The notes under the pieces were generated by a model. The model was not told the DNA's origin, ran no database searches, and saw only the letters and a program-made list of their open reading frames with translations. Positions 7,981 to 15,776 of a stretch of DNA of 64,000 nt are shown in pieces. The DNA comes from Comamonas sp. GB3 AK4-5. Lineage in GTDB: Bacteria; Pseudomonadota; Gammaproteobacteria; Burkholderiales; Burkholderiaceae_C. How positions within the stretch are numbered: position 1 is the stretch's first letter; each line of letters opens with the position of its first letter. The DNA lies in contig NZ_CP166730.1 in NCBI RefSeq assembly GCF_041320665.1, forward strand, positions 3,038,001-3,102,000, written 5' to 3'. The translations under genes and the position numbers were made by a program.

Positions 7981-9129
7981 ATGAATACTTATATATATCA
8001 AAAAGAATTATTAGATGGAATCAAGAATTTCACAAAAATTCTTATTGCATCTATATTATTTTTGATAATCACCACTCCCTTGCATGCGCAAACCAATACA
8101 TGCCAAAGAAATACTGATTTTTCCGGCTCCGCCTGGGTTACACAGCCGTCAGGTTCTGAGTTCAGAAATGGCCAGGTGATAGCATCGACAAGAGGTGCAG
8201 TAACTTATTATGTTCCGCACGACCGAAACACCGTAATACTTGATGGAAGAAGCTGGAATATTGCCACAAGCCAATATTCTGTCATGGATCTACCCAAAAC
8301 ACCTGGGGCTGGTGTCCGCATAAAGTGGGGTGGATACTGGATTCATGGCGCTTATCAGTTCATCCATTCATATCTAGCACCAGCAGGCACTTTGTTATCA
8401 AAAAATTCTAATCAAAATCTAACGCGAGGAAAATCCAGCAAGTCCTCATATATAATCACATTTTACTATGATTATGAAATAGTAGTAACTGATAATAAAT
8501 TATATAAAGGAGGAAAATTAATTATTGAAAGCACAGGAAGGGCTTTTGCATACACATCACACTCAAATGGAATCGGGTCACCTGCACCATGCATAGGCGG
8601 AACGCTTGATCTTTTGGAGGCAATAAAGGTGGGCACCACTCTGCCAGAGCTTCCAGATCCACCTACACCAACTTGTGCATCGGCTGATTTGGCACAAGTT
8701 GCCAAACTGAAACCCATTATTGCCTCTCAAGTCGCGCCCTATAGCAGCAACAGGAGTGGCGGCACGGCCGGTGAAGTGGAGTTCCAACTCATTGGCAGAA
8801 GATGCCCCAAAGGCACAACGATCAAAGCTTATTTCACAGACAATCGTTCGCCATCCAGCACCAACAATTATCTCAATTCCTCCCACTCTGATATTGGGGT
8901 GAGGCTTTATCATAAACAGAGTCAGACCCCCATACAGTTTGGACCGGCCCCATTGGGCTCCACTCTGCCATCGCGGCCCGCGGTGATAGAAGGACCTGTG
9001 ACCATCACAACTACAGACATGTTCATACCCATCACTGCACAATATGTGCAGCTCCCCAGTGTGGCAGCCGGAGATGTAAAAGCAGGCAGCATGAAAGCCG
9101 CAGCCACAGTGACCTTTGTATACGATTAA
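7981..9129 (+). CDS. orphan fimbrial (chaperone-usher type) tip or adhesin-like protein
   Basis: 382 residues. A signal peptide (hydrophobic ILIASILFLIITTPLHA) ends near residue 36. The N-terminal 200 residues form a putative lectin-like domain. The C-terminal pilin-type domain shows family hallmarks: SDIGVRLYHKQSQTPIQFG and ITAQYVQLPS, then an ending of alternating hydrophobics (AAATVTFVYD), the usual donor-strand acceptor layout. Pilins of this kind need a chaperone and usher, and neither is present here. The first 600 bp are strongly AT-rich compared with neighbours, pointing to horizontal transfer. Confidence 0.7.
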   Translation: MNTYIYQKELLDGIKNFTKILIASILFLIITTPLHAQTNTCQRNTDFSGSAWVTQPSGSEFRNGQVIASTRGAVTYYVPHDRNTVILDGRSWNIATSQYSVMDLPKTPGAGVRIKWGGYWIHGAYQFIHSYLAPAGTLLSKNSNQNLTRGKSSKSSYIITFYYDYEIVVTDNKLYKGGKLIIESTGRAFAYTSHSNGIGSPAPCIGGTLDLLEAIKVGTTLPELPDPPTPTCASADLAQVAKLKPIIASQVAPYSSNRSGGTAGEVEFQLIGRRCPKGTTIKAYFTDNRSPSSTNNYLNSSHSDIGVRLYHKQSQTPIQFGPAPLGSTLPSRPAVIEGPVTITTTDMFIPITAQYVQLPSVAAGDVKAGSMKAAATVTFVYD

Positions 9130-9266
9130 TCAAAGTAGTCTGCAAGAGGAACAATTTAAATTCGGGCACTGAGGCAAATAGAAGTCAAGGCCGCCCTTTA
9201 GATACATCAAACCGGACAGTGAATTTTGGCAACAATGCGCATGATTCATAAAAATAGAGGGAATGG

Positions 9267-9461
9267 ATGTCCAAGAGAAATAAGCCGTGTCTCGTCTGCT
9301 ACGGCACAGGGATTGCTTTGCTCCATGGCGGTGAAAAAATCCCGCGCAAGCACTGCTCCAGACAAGCGCACGCAGCGGGCCGCTTGTCTTTGAAGGCCTT
9401 GCTTAAGAAGCTCCGTCACACCACCAGCGATGCAGCCACCAGCTCAGACAAACCGACATAA
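9267..9461 (+). CDS. small hypothetical protein with a CxxCxGxG-like motif
   Basis: 64 residues. MSKRNKPCLVCYGTGIALLH contains CxxCxGxG, as in one repeat of a DnaJ-type zinc finger, with a further Cys at KHC. The rest is basic. GAGGGAATGG precedes the ATG and a hairpin terminator (9507-9532) follows, which supports a real short transcript. The family is not recognised. Confidence 0.4.
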   Translation: MSKRNKPCLVCYGTGIALLHGGEKIPRKHCSRQAHAAGRLSLKALLKKLRHTTSDAATSSDKPT

Positions 9462-9506
9462 GCCCTCGATCCCGCTTGCGCGACAACAAGCTCCTCAGCC
9501 AGAACC

Positions 9507-9532
9507 AGCCCCGCCAAGTCGGGGCTTTTTTA
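9507..9532 (+). terminator. rho-independent terminator
   Basis: AGCCCCG (9507-9513) pairs with CGGGGCT (9520-9526), followed by a T-run. It would end transcription of the small gene at 9267. Confidence 0.7.
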
Positions 9533-9539
9533 TTGCCAG

Positions 9540-10005
9540 CAGCACGCCCTATGTACCCAGCACTCACCGGTCCGCCGAGCAGATCAAGACCTGGCTGGGG
9601 CACATGCAGGGAATCACGGCCCAAGTTGCAGTGCAATACGTTGATGTCGAGCGCTCCGACTCACCACGACGTGCCGACATTCAGCCCCATACGGGGAGAC
9701 CTGTTGCACAGGCTAGGCAAGATCCAGCTGGCACGTGGCGCGGATTGCCGCTATGTTTTACCCACACGCGACAACAACACCTCTACCCAGCGCGGATTCA
9801 AAACCCTTTGACAGCGGTGCGTAACGCTGGCCCTGAAAGAAAAGGTGATGTGCCTGAAGGCAGGTTCATATTCCGCGACCTGCGGGCGTATGACGTGGCG
9901 ATGCGCAAAAGGCAGCGCGCTCGCCTGCCAGAAAGGTACACAAACCCTGCCGTGACAGCCGCTGCGCATACGCGCGCCAAGGAGGTTGAGCGGAACGCTC
10001 TCTGA
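9540..10005 (+). pseudogene. decayed tyrosine-integrase remnant next to tRNA-His
   Basis: Two frames hold integrase-like pieces. The first reads ADCRYVLPTRDNNTSTQRGF (about 9740-9805) and resembles the TRDG-x-GFxSAW segment before the catalytic box of phage integrases. After a frame change, RFIFRDLRAYDVAM (about 9862-9903) resembles the FTFHDLRA box that holds the catalytic Arg, with H replaced by R. The tail ends near 10005. No intact frame spans it. Its place next to the 3' end of tRNA-His suggests the scar of an integrated element. Confidence 0.45.
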
Positions 10006-10035
10006 GCGCAAATCCAACCGCTGGAACAAAAAACA

Positions 10036-10070
10036 AAACCCGCTAGGCTTTTTATAGCGCTAGCGGGTTT
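10036..10070 (-). terminator. terminator downstream of the tRNA-His genes
   Basis: AAACCCGCTAG (10036-10046) pairs with CTAGCGGGTTT (10060-10070). On the minus strand the hairpin is followed by T-rich sequence (TTGTTTTTTGTT), just after the tRNA-His at 10078-10154. Confidence 0.75.
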
Positions 10071-10077
10071 GCTTATT

Positions 10078-10154
10078 TGGGGTGGCTGATGGGGCTCGAA
10101 CCCACGACAACAGGAATCACAATCCTGGACTCTACCAACTGAGCTACAGCCACC
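10078..10154 (-). tRNA. tRNA-His (GTG), copy 1
   Basis: The reverse complement folds as a tRNA: acceptor arm GTGGCTG with the extra G-1, anticodon loop ATTGTGATT (anticodon GTG), TPsiC arm with GGTTCGAGCC, and an encoded CCA at 10078-10080. It is identical to the copy at 10242-10318. The pair is probably co-transcribed. Confidence 0.95.
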
Positions 10155-10241
10155 GGAAGAGGTTTGCCAAGGAATGAATCCTTGGGGTTTCCTTGTCAGC
10201 ATGCATCCCAAAAAGAAATGACATGGTGAAAGGAGAAAAAC

Positions 10242-10318
10242 TGGGGTGGCTGATGGGGCTCGAACCCACGACAACAGGAATCACAATCCTGGACTCTACC
10301 AACTGAGCTACAGCCACC
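10242..10318 (-). tRNA. tRNA-His (GTG), copy 2
   Basis: Same 77-nt sequence as copy 1, with anticodon GTG, G-1 and encoded CCA. The 87-bp spacer between the copies is unrelated to the tRNA. It lies just downstream of ppiD on the same strand. Confidence 0.95.
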
Positions 10319-10385
10319 GTAAGAGAACGCTATTGTAGCCCGGTTTTCAGAGCCTCCAGAGAGATTCTGAAAACTTTTCTCCACC

Positions 10386-12290
10386 TCAGGGGCGCGGCAC
10401 CTTGATCTGCACCTTGAAGCGCTTCTTCAGCATTTCGTAGTACGCAGCTCCTTCAGCCGAAGACCACAGCTGCACGTACTGCTGCGCAGCCTGGCTGGAG
10501 AAGTCCGCATTCTTGTGCTCGCTGGGCATCACCTTGTTGACCTTGACCACGGCATAGCCGGCTTGACCCAGCGACACGCCGGTCCATGCTGCGGCATCGC
10601 CTTGAACCGGCGCCACCAGCGCAGCATCGATCACTTCACGCGGCAGACCCTTGGGGTCATTGCGCGAGATCACCTGTGCTGCGGCCAGGCCCTGTGCCTT
10701 GCTGGCATCAGCCTTCCATTCGGCCAGCTTTTGCTCGCCTTGCTTCTTGGCTGCATCCGCGGCCTTGTCGGCCACCCACAGGCGCTTGACGTCGGCTTCA
10801 ACGGTAGTGAAGGCTTCGGTGTGCGCAGCTTCGTAGCGCGTGATGCGGCCGGCCACCATCTGGCTGGTGCCAAATTCCACGGCCTCGGTGTTGCGCTTGG
10901 ACTCCAGCGAATCGGGGGCAAACAAGGTCTGCAGGAAGCGGGCATTGGCCAAAGGACCTTCCACGCCCGGCTGCGGATTGCGCTGCACATTGCTGGCCTT
11001 TTGCACCTTCAGGCCCAGCTTCTCGGCCACAGGCTGCAGGCTGTCCGCCTGCTCATACACCAGGTTGGAGAAGGTATCGGCCACTTCGGCGTACTTGCGC
11101 TGGGCTTGTTGCTGCTGCAGCTCCTCCACAATCTTGGGGCGCAGCTGTTCATAGCTGGGCACCGGTGGCTGCTTCACATCGGTCACCTGGATGATGTGGT
11201 AGCCAAAATCGCTCTCCACCACATCGCTGATGGCGCCCTTGGTCAGGCTGAAAGCGGCTTGCTCGAACGCCGGCACCATGGCACCACGGGCAAAGAAGCC
11301 CAGGTCACCGCCTTGCGCGGCCGAGCCCGGATCTTGCGACTCCTTCTTCGCCACTTCGGCAAAGCTGTCGGGCTTGGCACGCACTTCGGCCAGCAGGGCT
11401 TCGGCCTTGGCTTTCGCCTTGGCACGTTCTTCGGCACTGGCTGACTGGGGTGCGTTGATCAGGATGTGGCTGGCGCGGCGCTCTTCTTGTACACCGGCCA
11501 GACGCTGTGCGTTTTCCTTGTAATAGGTACGCACATCGTCTTCGTTGAGTTGAATGCCTTGCTTGACCGTGTTCAGATCCAGCACCACATATTCGATGTC
11601 GGCCTGCTCGGGCTTGCGGAACTGCGCCTGCTGGGCCTCATAGAAAGCCTTGAGCTCATCCGCAGAAGGCGTGAGGCCAGCCTTGTACTGGTTGGCATCC
11701 AACATGGCCACCTGGATTTCACGGCGCTGAAGCACCGCGTTCATGGCTACATCGGTGGCAGCGGCCGTGGTGAACGCGCTGTTCATCACGCTGCCCATGA
11801 CCTGGTTCAGCGCCAGTTCACGGCGCAGATTGGCCTCGAAGCCTTCGGGCGTCAGACCTTGCGACGCCACCAGTGCGCGGTAGCCATCGGCATCCAGGCT
11901 GCCATCGGGCTTGCGCAGGGAAGCAATCGCCGGAATACCCTGCAACGTACGCACCAATTGGGCGTCGCTGGTGGTCAGGTGCATTTTTTGCGCTGCAGCG
12001 ACGATCACGCGGTCCCGCACCATGCGCTCCAGCGTGGCGTACTTGGCCTCGTCGGAATCCAGCAGCTTGGGGTCCAGGCCGGGCATTTCCGCACGCATGC
12101 GGTCGCTTTCCACGCGGTGGGCATTGTCCCAATCGGCCTGCGTGATGTCCTGACCATCCACACGCGCCACCGTGGGGCTGGAGGCGGTGAAGTAGTTTTG
12201 ATCGATACCGACAAAAACGAACGAGGGAATGATCAGCAGGAACAGCAAGATCATCACAATCTTGGAGTTCTTGCGGATGGATTCGAGCAT
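10386..12290 (-). CDS. ppiD: periplasmic folding factor PpiD (SurA N-domain, parvulin domain)
   Basis: 634 residues. A short cytoplasmic N-terminus ([10 protein letters not shown]) is followed by one membrane anchor ([19 protein letters not shown]), and the rest is periplasmic. The N-terminal SurA-like chaperone region spans about 30-230. A parvulin-type rotamase domain (about 270-375) carries [26 protein letters not shown] and FGYHIIQV. A second degenerate parvulin-like region follows. PpiD is anchored near the Sec translocon and helps newly exported proteins fold. ATG 12290 is chosen over upstream frames because it starts the conserved MLESIRKN. Confidence 0.95.
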   Translation of the reverse strand: MLESIRKNSKIVMILLFLLIIPSFVFVGIDQNYFTASSPTVARVDGQDITQADWDNAHRVESDRMRAEMPGLDPKLLDSDEAKYATLERMVRDRVIVAAAQKMHLTTSDAQLVRTLQGIPAIASLRKPDGSLDADGYRALVASQGLTPEGFEANLRRELALNQVMGSVMNSAFTTAAATDVAMNAVLQRREIQVAMLDANQYKAGLTPSADELKAFYEAQQAQFRKPEQADIEYVVLDLNTVKQGIQLNEDDVRTYYKENAQRLAGVQEERRASHILINAPQSASAEERAKAKAKAEALLAEVRAKPDSFAEVAKKESQDPGSAAQGGDLGFFARGAMVPAFEQAAFSLTKGAISDVVESDFGYHIIQVTDVKQPPVPSYEQLRPKIVEELQQQQAQRKYAEVADTFSNLVYEQADSLQPVAEKLGLKVQKASNVQRNPQPGVEGPLANARFLQTLFAPDSLESKRNTEAVEFGTSQMVAGRITRYEAAHTEAFTTVEADVKRLWVADKAADAAKKQGEQKLAEWKADASKAQGLAAAQVISRNDPKGLPREVIDAALVAPVQGDAAAWTGVSLGQAGYAVVKVNKVMPSEHKNADFSSQAAQQYVQLWSSAEGAAYYEMLKKRFKVQIKVPRP

Positions 12291-12534
12291 AGTCAAACTT
12301 TCTGAAGCTGCTGCAGATGCAAGAAAAAAGGCGAACCATTCGGCCCGCCTTGACCCGCCTGCATGTTTTTGCACGAAACATGCGGCGAAAGGGAATCACC
12401 GTCGCAAGGCCTGATTGCGACCACCAGGGCAGCAAACAGGTAAGCCGGCCCATTCTACTTGAGGCATTGCCCCTGCCCAACACTGGCACCCGCTGCACAT
12501 GGGGTGAAGCCTGGCCACTGGCGAGCAAGGGCAT

Positions 12535-12567
12535 AAAAAAAGGGCCTGGATTACTCCAGACCCTTTG
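12535..12567 (-). terminator. terminator after HU / tRNA-Val
   Basis: On the minus strand AGGGTCTGGAG pairs with CCAGGCCCT and is followed by a run of seven T. It lies just after tRNA-Val and upstream of ppiD, so HU and tRNA-Val transcripts end here. Confidence 0.8.
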
Positions 12568-12582
12568 TTTGCGAGGATTTGA

Positions 12583-12658
12583 TGGTGGGTCCTGACGGTC
12601 TCGAACCGCCGACCTACTCCGTGTAAAGGAGCCGCTCTACCAACTGAGCTAAGGACCC
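12583..12658 (-). tRNA. tRNA-Val (TAC)
   Basis: The reverse complement begins GGGTCCTTAGCTCAGTTGG. The anticodon loop is TTTACAC (anticodon TAC), the TPsiC arm is GGTTCGAGACC, and CCA is encoded at 12583-12585. It sits between the HU gene and ppiD. Confidence 0.95.
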
Positions 12659-12673
12659 CATCGAAACCTGTAA

Positions 12674-12946
12674 TTAGTTCAGCGCGTCCTTCAGGGCCTT
12701 GCCTGGACGGAATTTAGGCACCTTGGCAGCCTTGATCTTGATGGAAGCACCGGTGCGGGGGTTGCGACCGGTACGTGCAGCACGCTTGCCAACGGCAAAG
12801 GTACCGAAGCCCACCAGAGAGACAGTGCCACCCTTCTTCAGGGTCTTCTTGACCGCATCGATGGTCGATTCCAGAGCACGCGCAGCGGCGGCCTTGGAAA
12901 TGTCGGCATTGGTAGCGATGTGCTCAATCAGTTCTGTCTTATTCAC
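12674..12946 (-). CDS. hupB: DNA-binding protein HU (beta-type)
   Basis: 90 residues, the exact HU length. [18 protein letters not shown] is followed by [20 protein letters not shown], the DNA-clamping beta-arm with the intercalating proline, and [14 protein letters not shown] at the end. The start codon is GTG at 12944-12946 with GAGAGG upstream; no ATG fits the family start. HU bends DNA and packages the nucleoid. The adjacent ppiD and tRNA-Val match the common proteobacterial order hupB-ppiD. Confidence 0.95.
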   Translation of the reverse strand: MNKTELIEHIATNADISKAAAARALESTIDAVKKTLKKGGTVSLVGFGTFAVGKRAARTGRNPRTGASIKIKAAKVPKFRPGKALKDALN

Positions 12947-13306
12947 AAGATGCCTCTCGAGAAATTGGGTTAAACATCGTGAAAGCCTGACGCTGTAGCA
13001 GCACAAGCAGGCTTTACTGTTTTGCACAGCACCGGGCGTGATTCCACGCGGGTGGCGCTGTATTGGCGAGATTCTAGACGGATTTACAGGCCTGAATTTC
13101 CAAGCGCTGTGTTTTTTCCCAAAAAGACCCACGCGTGACTTTCCGCATTGACAAAGCGGGCGGCCAACAGAAATCCGCCACGCCCCCAATACAGCCTCCC
13201 GCCGGGCCGCGCCATGGAGGCAGTCGCAGGGGCCTACCGCTATAAAAAAAAGAGCCACCCCAGCAGATAGCACCTGCTGTGCAGCCCTTTTTGTTCATGT
13301 ATTTGC
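12947..13306. other. HU promoter region and likely pgsA terminator
   Basis: This 360-bp gap has no convincing gene. The minus-strand frame extending the HU gene upstream lacks any family match. Around 13243-13292 the minus strand has a GC-rich dyad followed by eight T, a plausible terminator for the uvrC-pgsA transcript. The rest should hold the HU promoter. Confidence 0.45.
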
Positions 13307-13873
13307 TTATTTCTCAACGCGGGCGCGGATCTCCGGCACGGCTTTTTGCAGGTAATACACCATGCTCCACACCGTCAGAATAGCCGCTGCCCAGATCAGC
13401 CAACGGCCCCAGTAGCCCGTATCCACCCCCCACACCGTACCGTCATAGAGCAAAAAGGGAATCGCCACCATCTGCACCGTGGTCTTGACCTTGCCGATCA
13501 TGTGCACCGCCACGCTCTTGCCGGCGCCGATATGGGCCATCCACTCGCGCAGCGCAGAGATGGCAATCTCACGGCCGATGATGATCAGCGCCACAAACAC
13601 ATCGGCCCGCTGCAGGTGCACCAGCACCAGCAACGCGGCGCAGACCAGGAACTTGTCGGCCACCGGGTCCAGAAAGGCACCAAAGGACGAGGTCTGGTTC
13701 AGGCGGCGAGCCAGAAAGCCATCCAGCCAGTCGGTGGCAGCGAAGACGATGAACATCACGGCGGCAATCAGATTGCGGGTGCCGGGATCAAAGGGCGCGT
13801 AGAACACTCCGACGATCAAGGGAATCGCGACGATGCGCGTCCACGTCATCACAGTGGGGATGGTGAAAAACAT
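13307..13873 (-). CDS. pgsA: CDP-diacylglycerol--glycerol-3-phosphate 3-phosphatidyltransferase
   Basis: 188 residues. It commits CDP-diacylglycerol to phosphatidylglycerol synthesis in the inner membrane. The CDP-alcohol phosphotransferase signature is complete: DWLDGFLARRLNQTSSFGAF then LDPVADK, fitting D-G-x2-A-R-x8-G-x3-D-x3-D. Four or more membrane segments are visible. The start is ATG 13873 (MFFTIPTVMTWTRI), the usual start; longer upstream frames add unrelated sequence. uvrC and pgsA are normally adjacent in this family, but here they are separated by about 1.7 kb of insertion sequences. Confidence 0.93.
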   Translation of the reverse strand: MFFTIPTVMTWTRIVAIPLIVGVFYAPFDPGTRNLIAAVMFIVFAATDWLDGFLARRLNQTSSFGAFLDPVADKFLVCAALLVLVHLQRADVFVALIIIGREIAISALREWMAHIGAGKSVAVHMIGKVKTTVQMVAIPFLLYDGTVWGVDTGYWGRWLIWAAAILTVWSMVYYLQKAVPEIRARVEK

Positions 13874-14039
13874 GGGCCGATTGTGGCATGGCCCGGCCAT
13901 CGGCAGCAGCGTAGCAACCACATGCACCCGTCCGGCCTGCAACTTGCCACCGTCGCGCGCAACATTGGTTGCGAAGCGAAACGCTTGCCGCACGCAGGCG
14001 CAAGCCGGCGCCCGGCATCGGCTGGCCAGAACAGGCTTA

Positions 14040-14055
14040 GAACGTGTTCACGTTC
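14040..14055. repeat. 16-bp palindromic element tip between two TTA triplets
   Basis: GAACGTGTTCACGTTC is a palindrome with 7-bp arms and a TT centre, flanked by TTA at 14037-14039 and 14056-14058. The arm GAACGTG equals the left tip of IS-B. It looks like two element tips with nothing between them, left by an internal deletion or imprecise excision. The second TTA is also the left target duplication of IS-A. Confidence 0.5.
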
Positions 14056-14058
14056 TTA

Positions 14059-14931
14059 GAGTGGCTAACACCACCGATCCACGAAGCGCGCGCAGATGAT
14101 CGCTGCCGCCAATTTCAGCAGCGCTTCGTGGATATCCAGCCGTCGTTCAAAGCGGATTCGCAGCTTGCCAAAGCCTGCAAACCAGCTGTGCGTCCTCTCC
14201 ACCACCCACCGGTGTTTGCCCAGCCACTCGCTGCTCTCAATGCCTCGTCTGGCAATTCGGCCCATGATGCCCCGCTGCCTCAGATGGGCTCGGCATCGCT
14301 TGAAGTCGTAGCCTTTGTCGGCGTGCAGCTTTGCCGGTCTTCTACGGGGACGTCCTGGCAGGCCAGCAATCGCAGGAATCGCGTCCACGCACCTCTCGAA
14401 CATCTTGGAGTCGTGCCGGTTCGCGCCGCTGACCAAGATCACCAGCGGGATGCCTCTGGCGTCTACAACGATGTGTCGCTTGGAGCCGAGCTTGCCTCTG
14501 TCCGTGGGGTTTGGGCCCGTTTCCTGGCCCCCCGGGGGCTTGGTACCGAGGAGCCATCAATGCTGGCCCGGCTCCAATCGATTTGGTCATGTTCACGCAA
14601 GCGAGTCAGCATGGCTTGGTGCAGCTGCTCCCAGACACCAGCGGCGTTCCAGTCGCGCAGGCGCCGCCAGCAAGTCATGCCGCTGCCATAGCCCAGAGAT
14701 TGGGGAAGGTCTTCCCATGGAATGCCTGTTTGCAGCACGAACAAGATACCGTTGAGGGCAGCTTCATCGCTGATTGCGAGTTTGCGCGCACCGCCTTTGG
14801 CAGAAGGCACGAAGGCTGGGATCAGGGGTTGTAGCTGTCGCCACAGTTCTTTGCTTACGGGTCGTCGTGCCATAAGGGCAGCGAGCATAACCGCTCTGCG
14901 AGGCCCTCTGGAGAAGTGGCGTTAGCCACTC
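14059..14931 (-). mobile_element. IS5-family (IS427-like) insertion sequence, here called IS-A
   Basis: 873 bp. The inverted ends GAGTGGCTAACACC (14059-14072) and GGCGTTAGCCACTC (14918-14931) match at 13 of 14 positions. The target duplication TTA lies at 14056-14058 and 14932-14934. It contains one two-frame transposase gene. The length and 3-bp TNA target are those of the IS427 group of IS5. It abuts IS-B, sharing the TTA at 14932-14934. Confidence 0.85.
14065..14873 (-). CDS. IS-A transposase, two overlapping frames
   Basis: The first frame starts MARRPVSKELWRQLQPLIPA (ATG 14873; an upstream ATG at 14888 is also in frame) and ends at 14463. It covers the N-terminal domain and first catalytic Asp (ASIDGSSV). 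The second frame carries HADKGYD (second Asp) and RWVVERTHSWF (catalytic Glu) and ends at 14065. The frames join at GGGGGG (14528-14533 on the complement). A -1 slip there gives GQETGPNPTDRGKLGSKRH, the conserved family sequence. This is typical programmed frameshifting in IS427-type elements, so the gene is probably functional. Confidence 0.8.
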
Positions 14932-14934
14932 TTA

Positions 14935-15776
14935 GAACGTGTTCAAAGTCTCGCCAGATGTGAGAAGCTCGCAGGATGAGAAAAGGCTACCCCAGCGATA
15001 TCAAGCGCGAGCAGTTCGAAGTGATCCGGCCAATGCTGGAGAGTGCGCGCAAAAGGACGGCCCCACGCAAGGTGGAGCTTTACGAGGTGTTCTGCGCCGT
15101 GCTGTATCTGCTGCGCACGGGCTGCCAGTGGCGAGCGCTGCCCAGCGACTTTCCCAAGTGGCGCACGGTGCATTCGTACTGGGCGATCTGGAGCGAGCCC
15201 CGCGAGGAAGGCAGCCTGCTGGAGCAGGCTTTAAAAAAATCAGGTTGGCGCGGCCCGCGAGAAACTGGGGCGCAACGCATGCAGCGCGTTCTTGATTGTG
15301 GACGCGCAGAGCGTGAAGAACACGGACACGGCGGGGCTGAAGGGCTATGACGCGGGCAAGAAGGTCTGTGGGATCAAGCGCCACATTGCGGTGGACACGC
15401 AGGGGCTGCCACATGCCATTGCGGTGACCACGGCCGAGGTAACGGACCGCAAAGGTGCCCTGCAGGCCCTGCAGCGCTGTAAGCGGACGTTGGGGCGAGT
15501 GCAAGGCGTGCTGTGCGACAGCGGCTACGTGGGCCAGCCCTTTGCGCAGGGCGTACAAGAGATTCTGGGCGAGCACGTGACGGTGCAAATCGCCAAGAGG
15601 AGCGAGATGCACAGCTTTAAGGTCATGCCCAAGCGCTGGGTAGTGGAGCGCAGCTTCGCCTGGCTGGAGAAGAACAGAAGGTTATGGAAAAACTGCGAGC
15701 GTTGGCTCAACACCAGCTTGCAGTTCGTCCATCTGGCGTTCTTGGGGCTCTTGCTCAGGAGACTTTGAACACGCTC
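14935..15776 (+). mobile_element. IS5-family insertion sequence, here called IS-B, copy 1
   Basis: 842 bp. The ends GAACGTGTTCAAAGTCTC (14935-14952) and GAGACTTTGAACACGCTC (15759-15776) match at 17 of 18 positions. TTA is present on both sides (14932-14934 and 15777-15779). The right TTA is also the complement of the uvrC stop codon. The second copy at 53885-54726 has the same length and, as read, the same sequence, which implies recent movement. Confidence 0.9.
14976..15768 (+). CDS. IS-B transposase, two frames joined at an A7 run (copy 1)
   Basis: Frame one starts at ATG 14976 (MRKGYPSDIKREQFEVIRPM) and has the DUF4096-like N-terminal domain. Frame two carries the DDE catalytic part: FLIVDAQSVKN (first Asp), LCDSGYVG (second Asp) and KRWVVERSFAWLEK (Glu), ending at 15768. 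The frames meet at seven A (15233-15239). Frame two opens right after a TAA at 15232-15234 and continues AREKLGRNACSAFLIVDAQS, so a slip on the A-run by ribosome or polymerase is needed. The net change is +1 (or -2). Confidence 0.8.

Noticed and set aside
7824..8117. 97-codon frame overlapping the start of the fimbrial gene
   Set aside because: It overlaps the fimbrial signal-peptide coding region in another frame and has no domain. AT-rich leader sequence is the likelier explanation.
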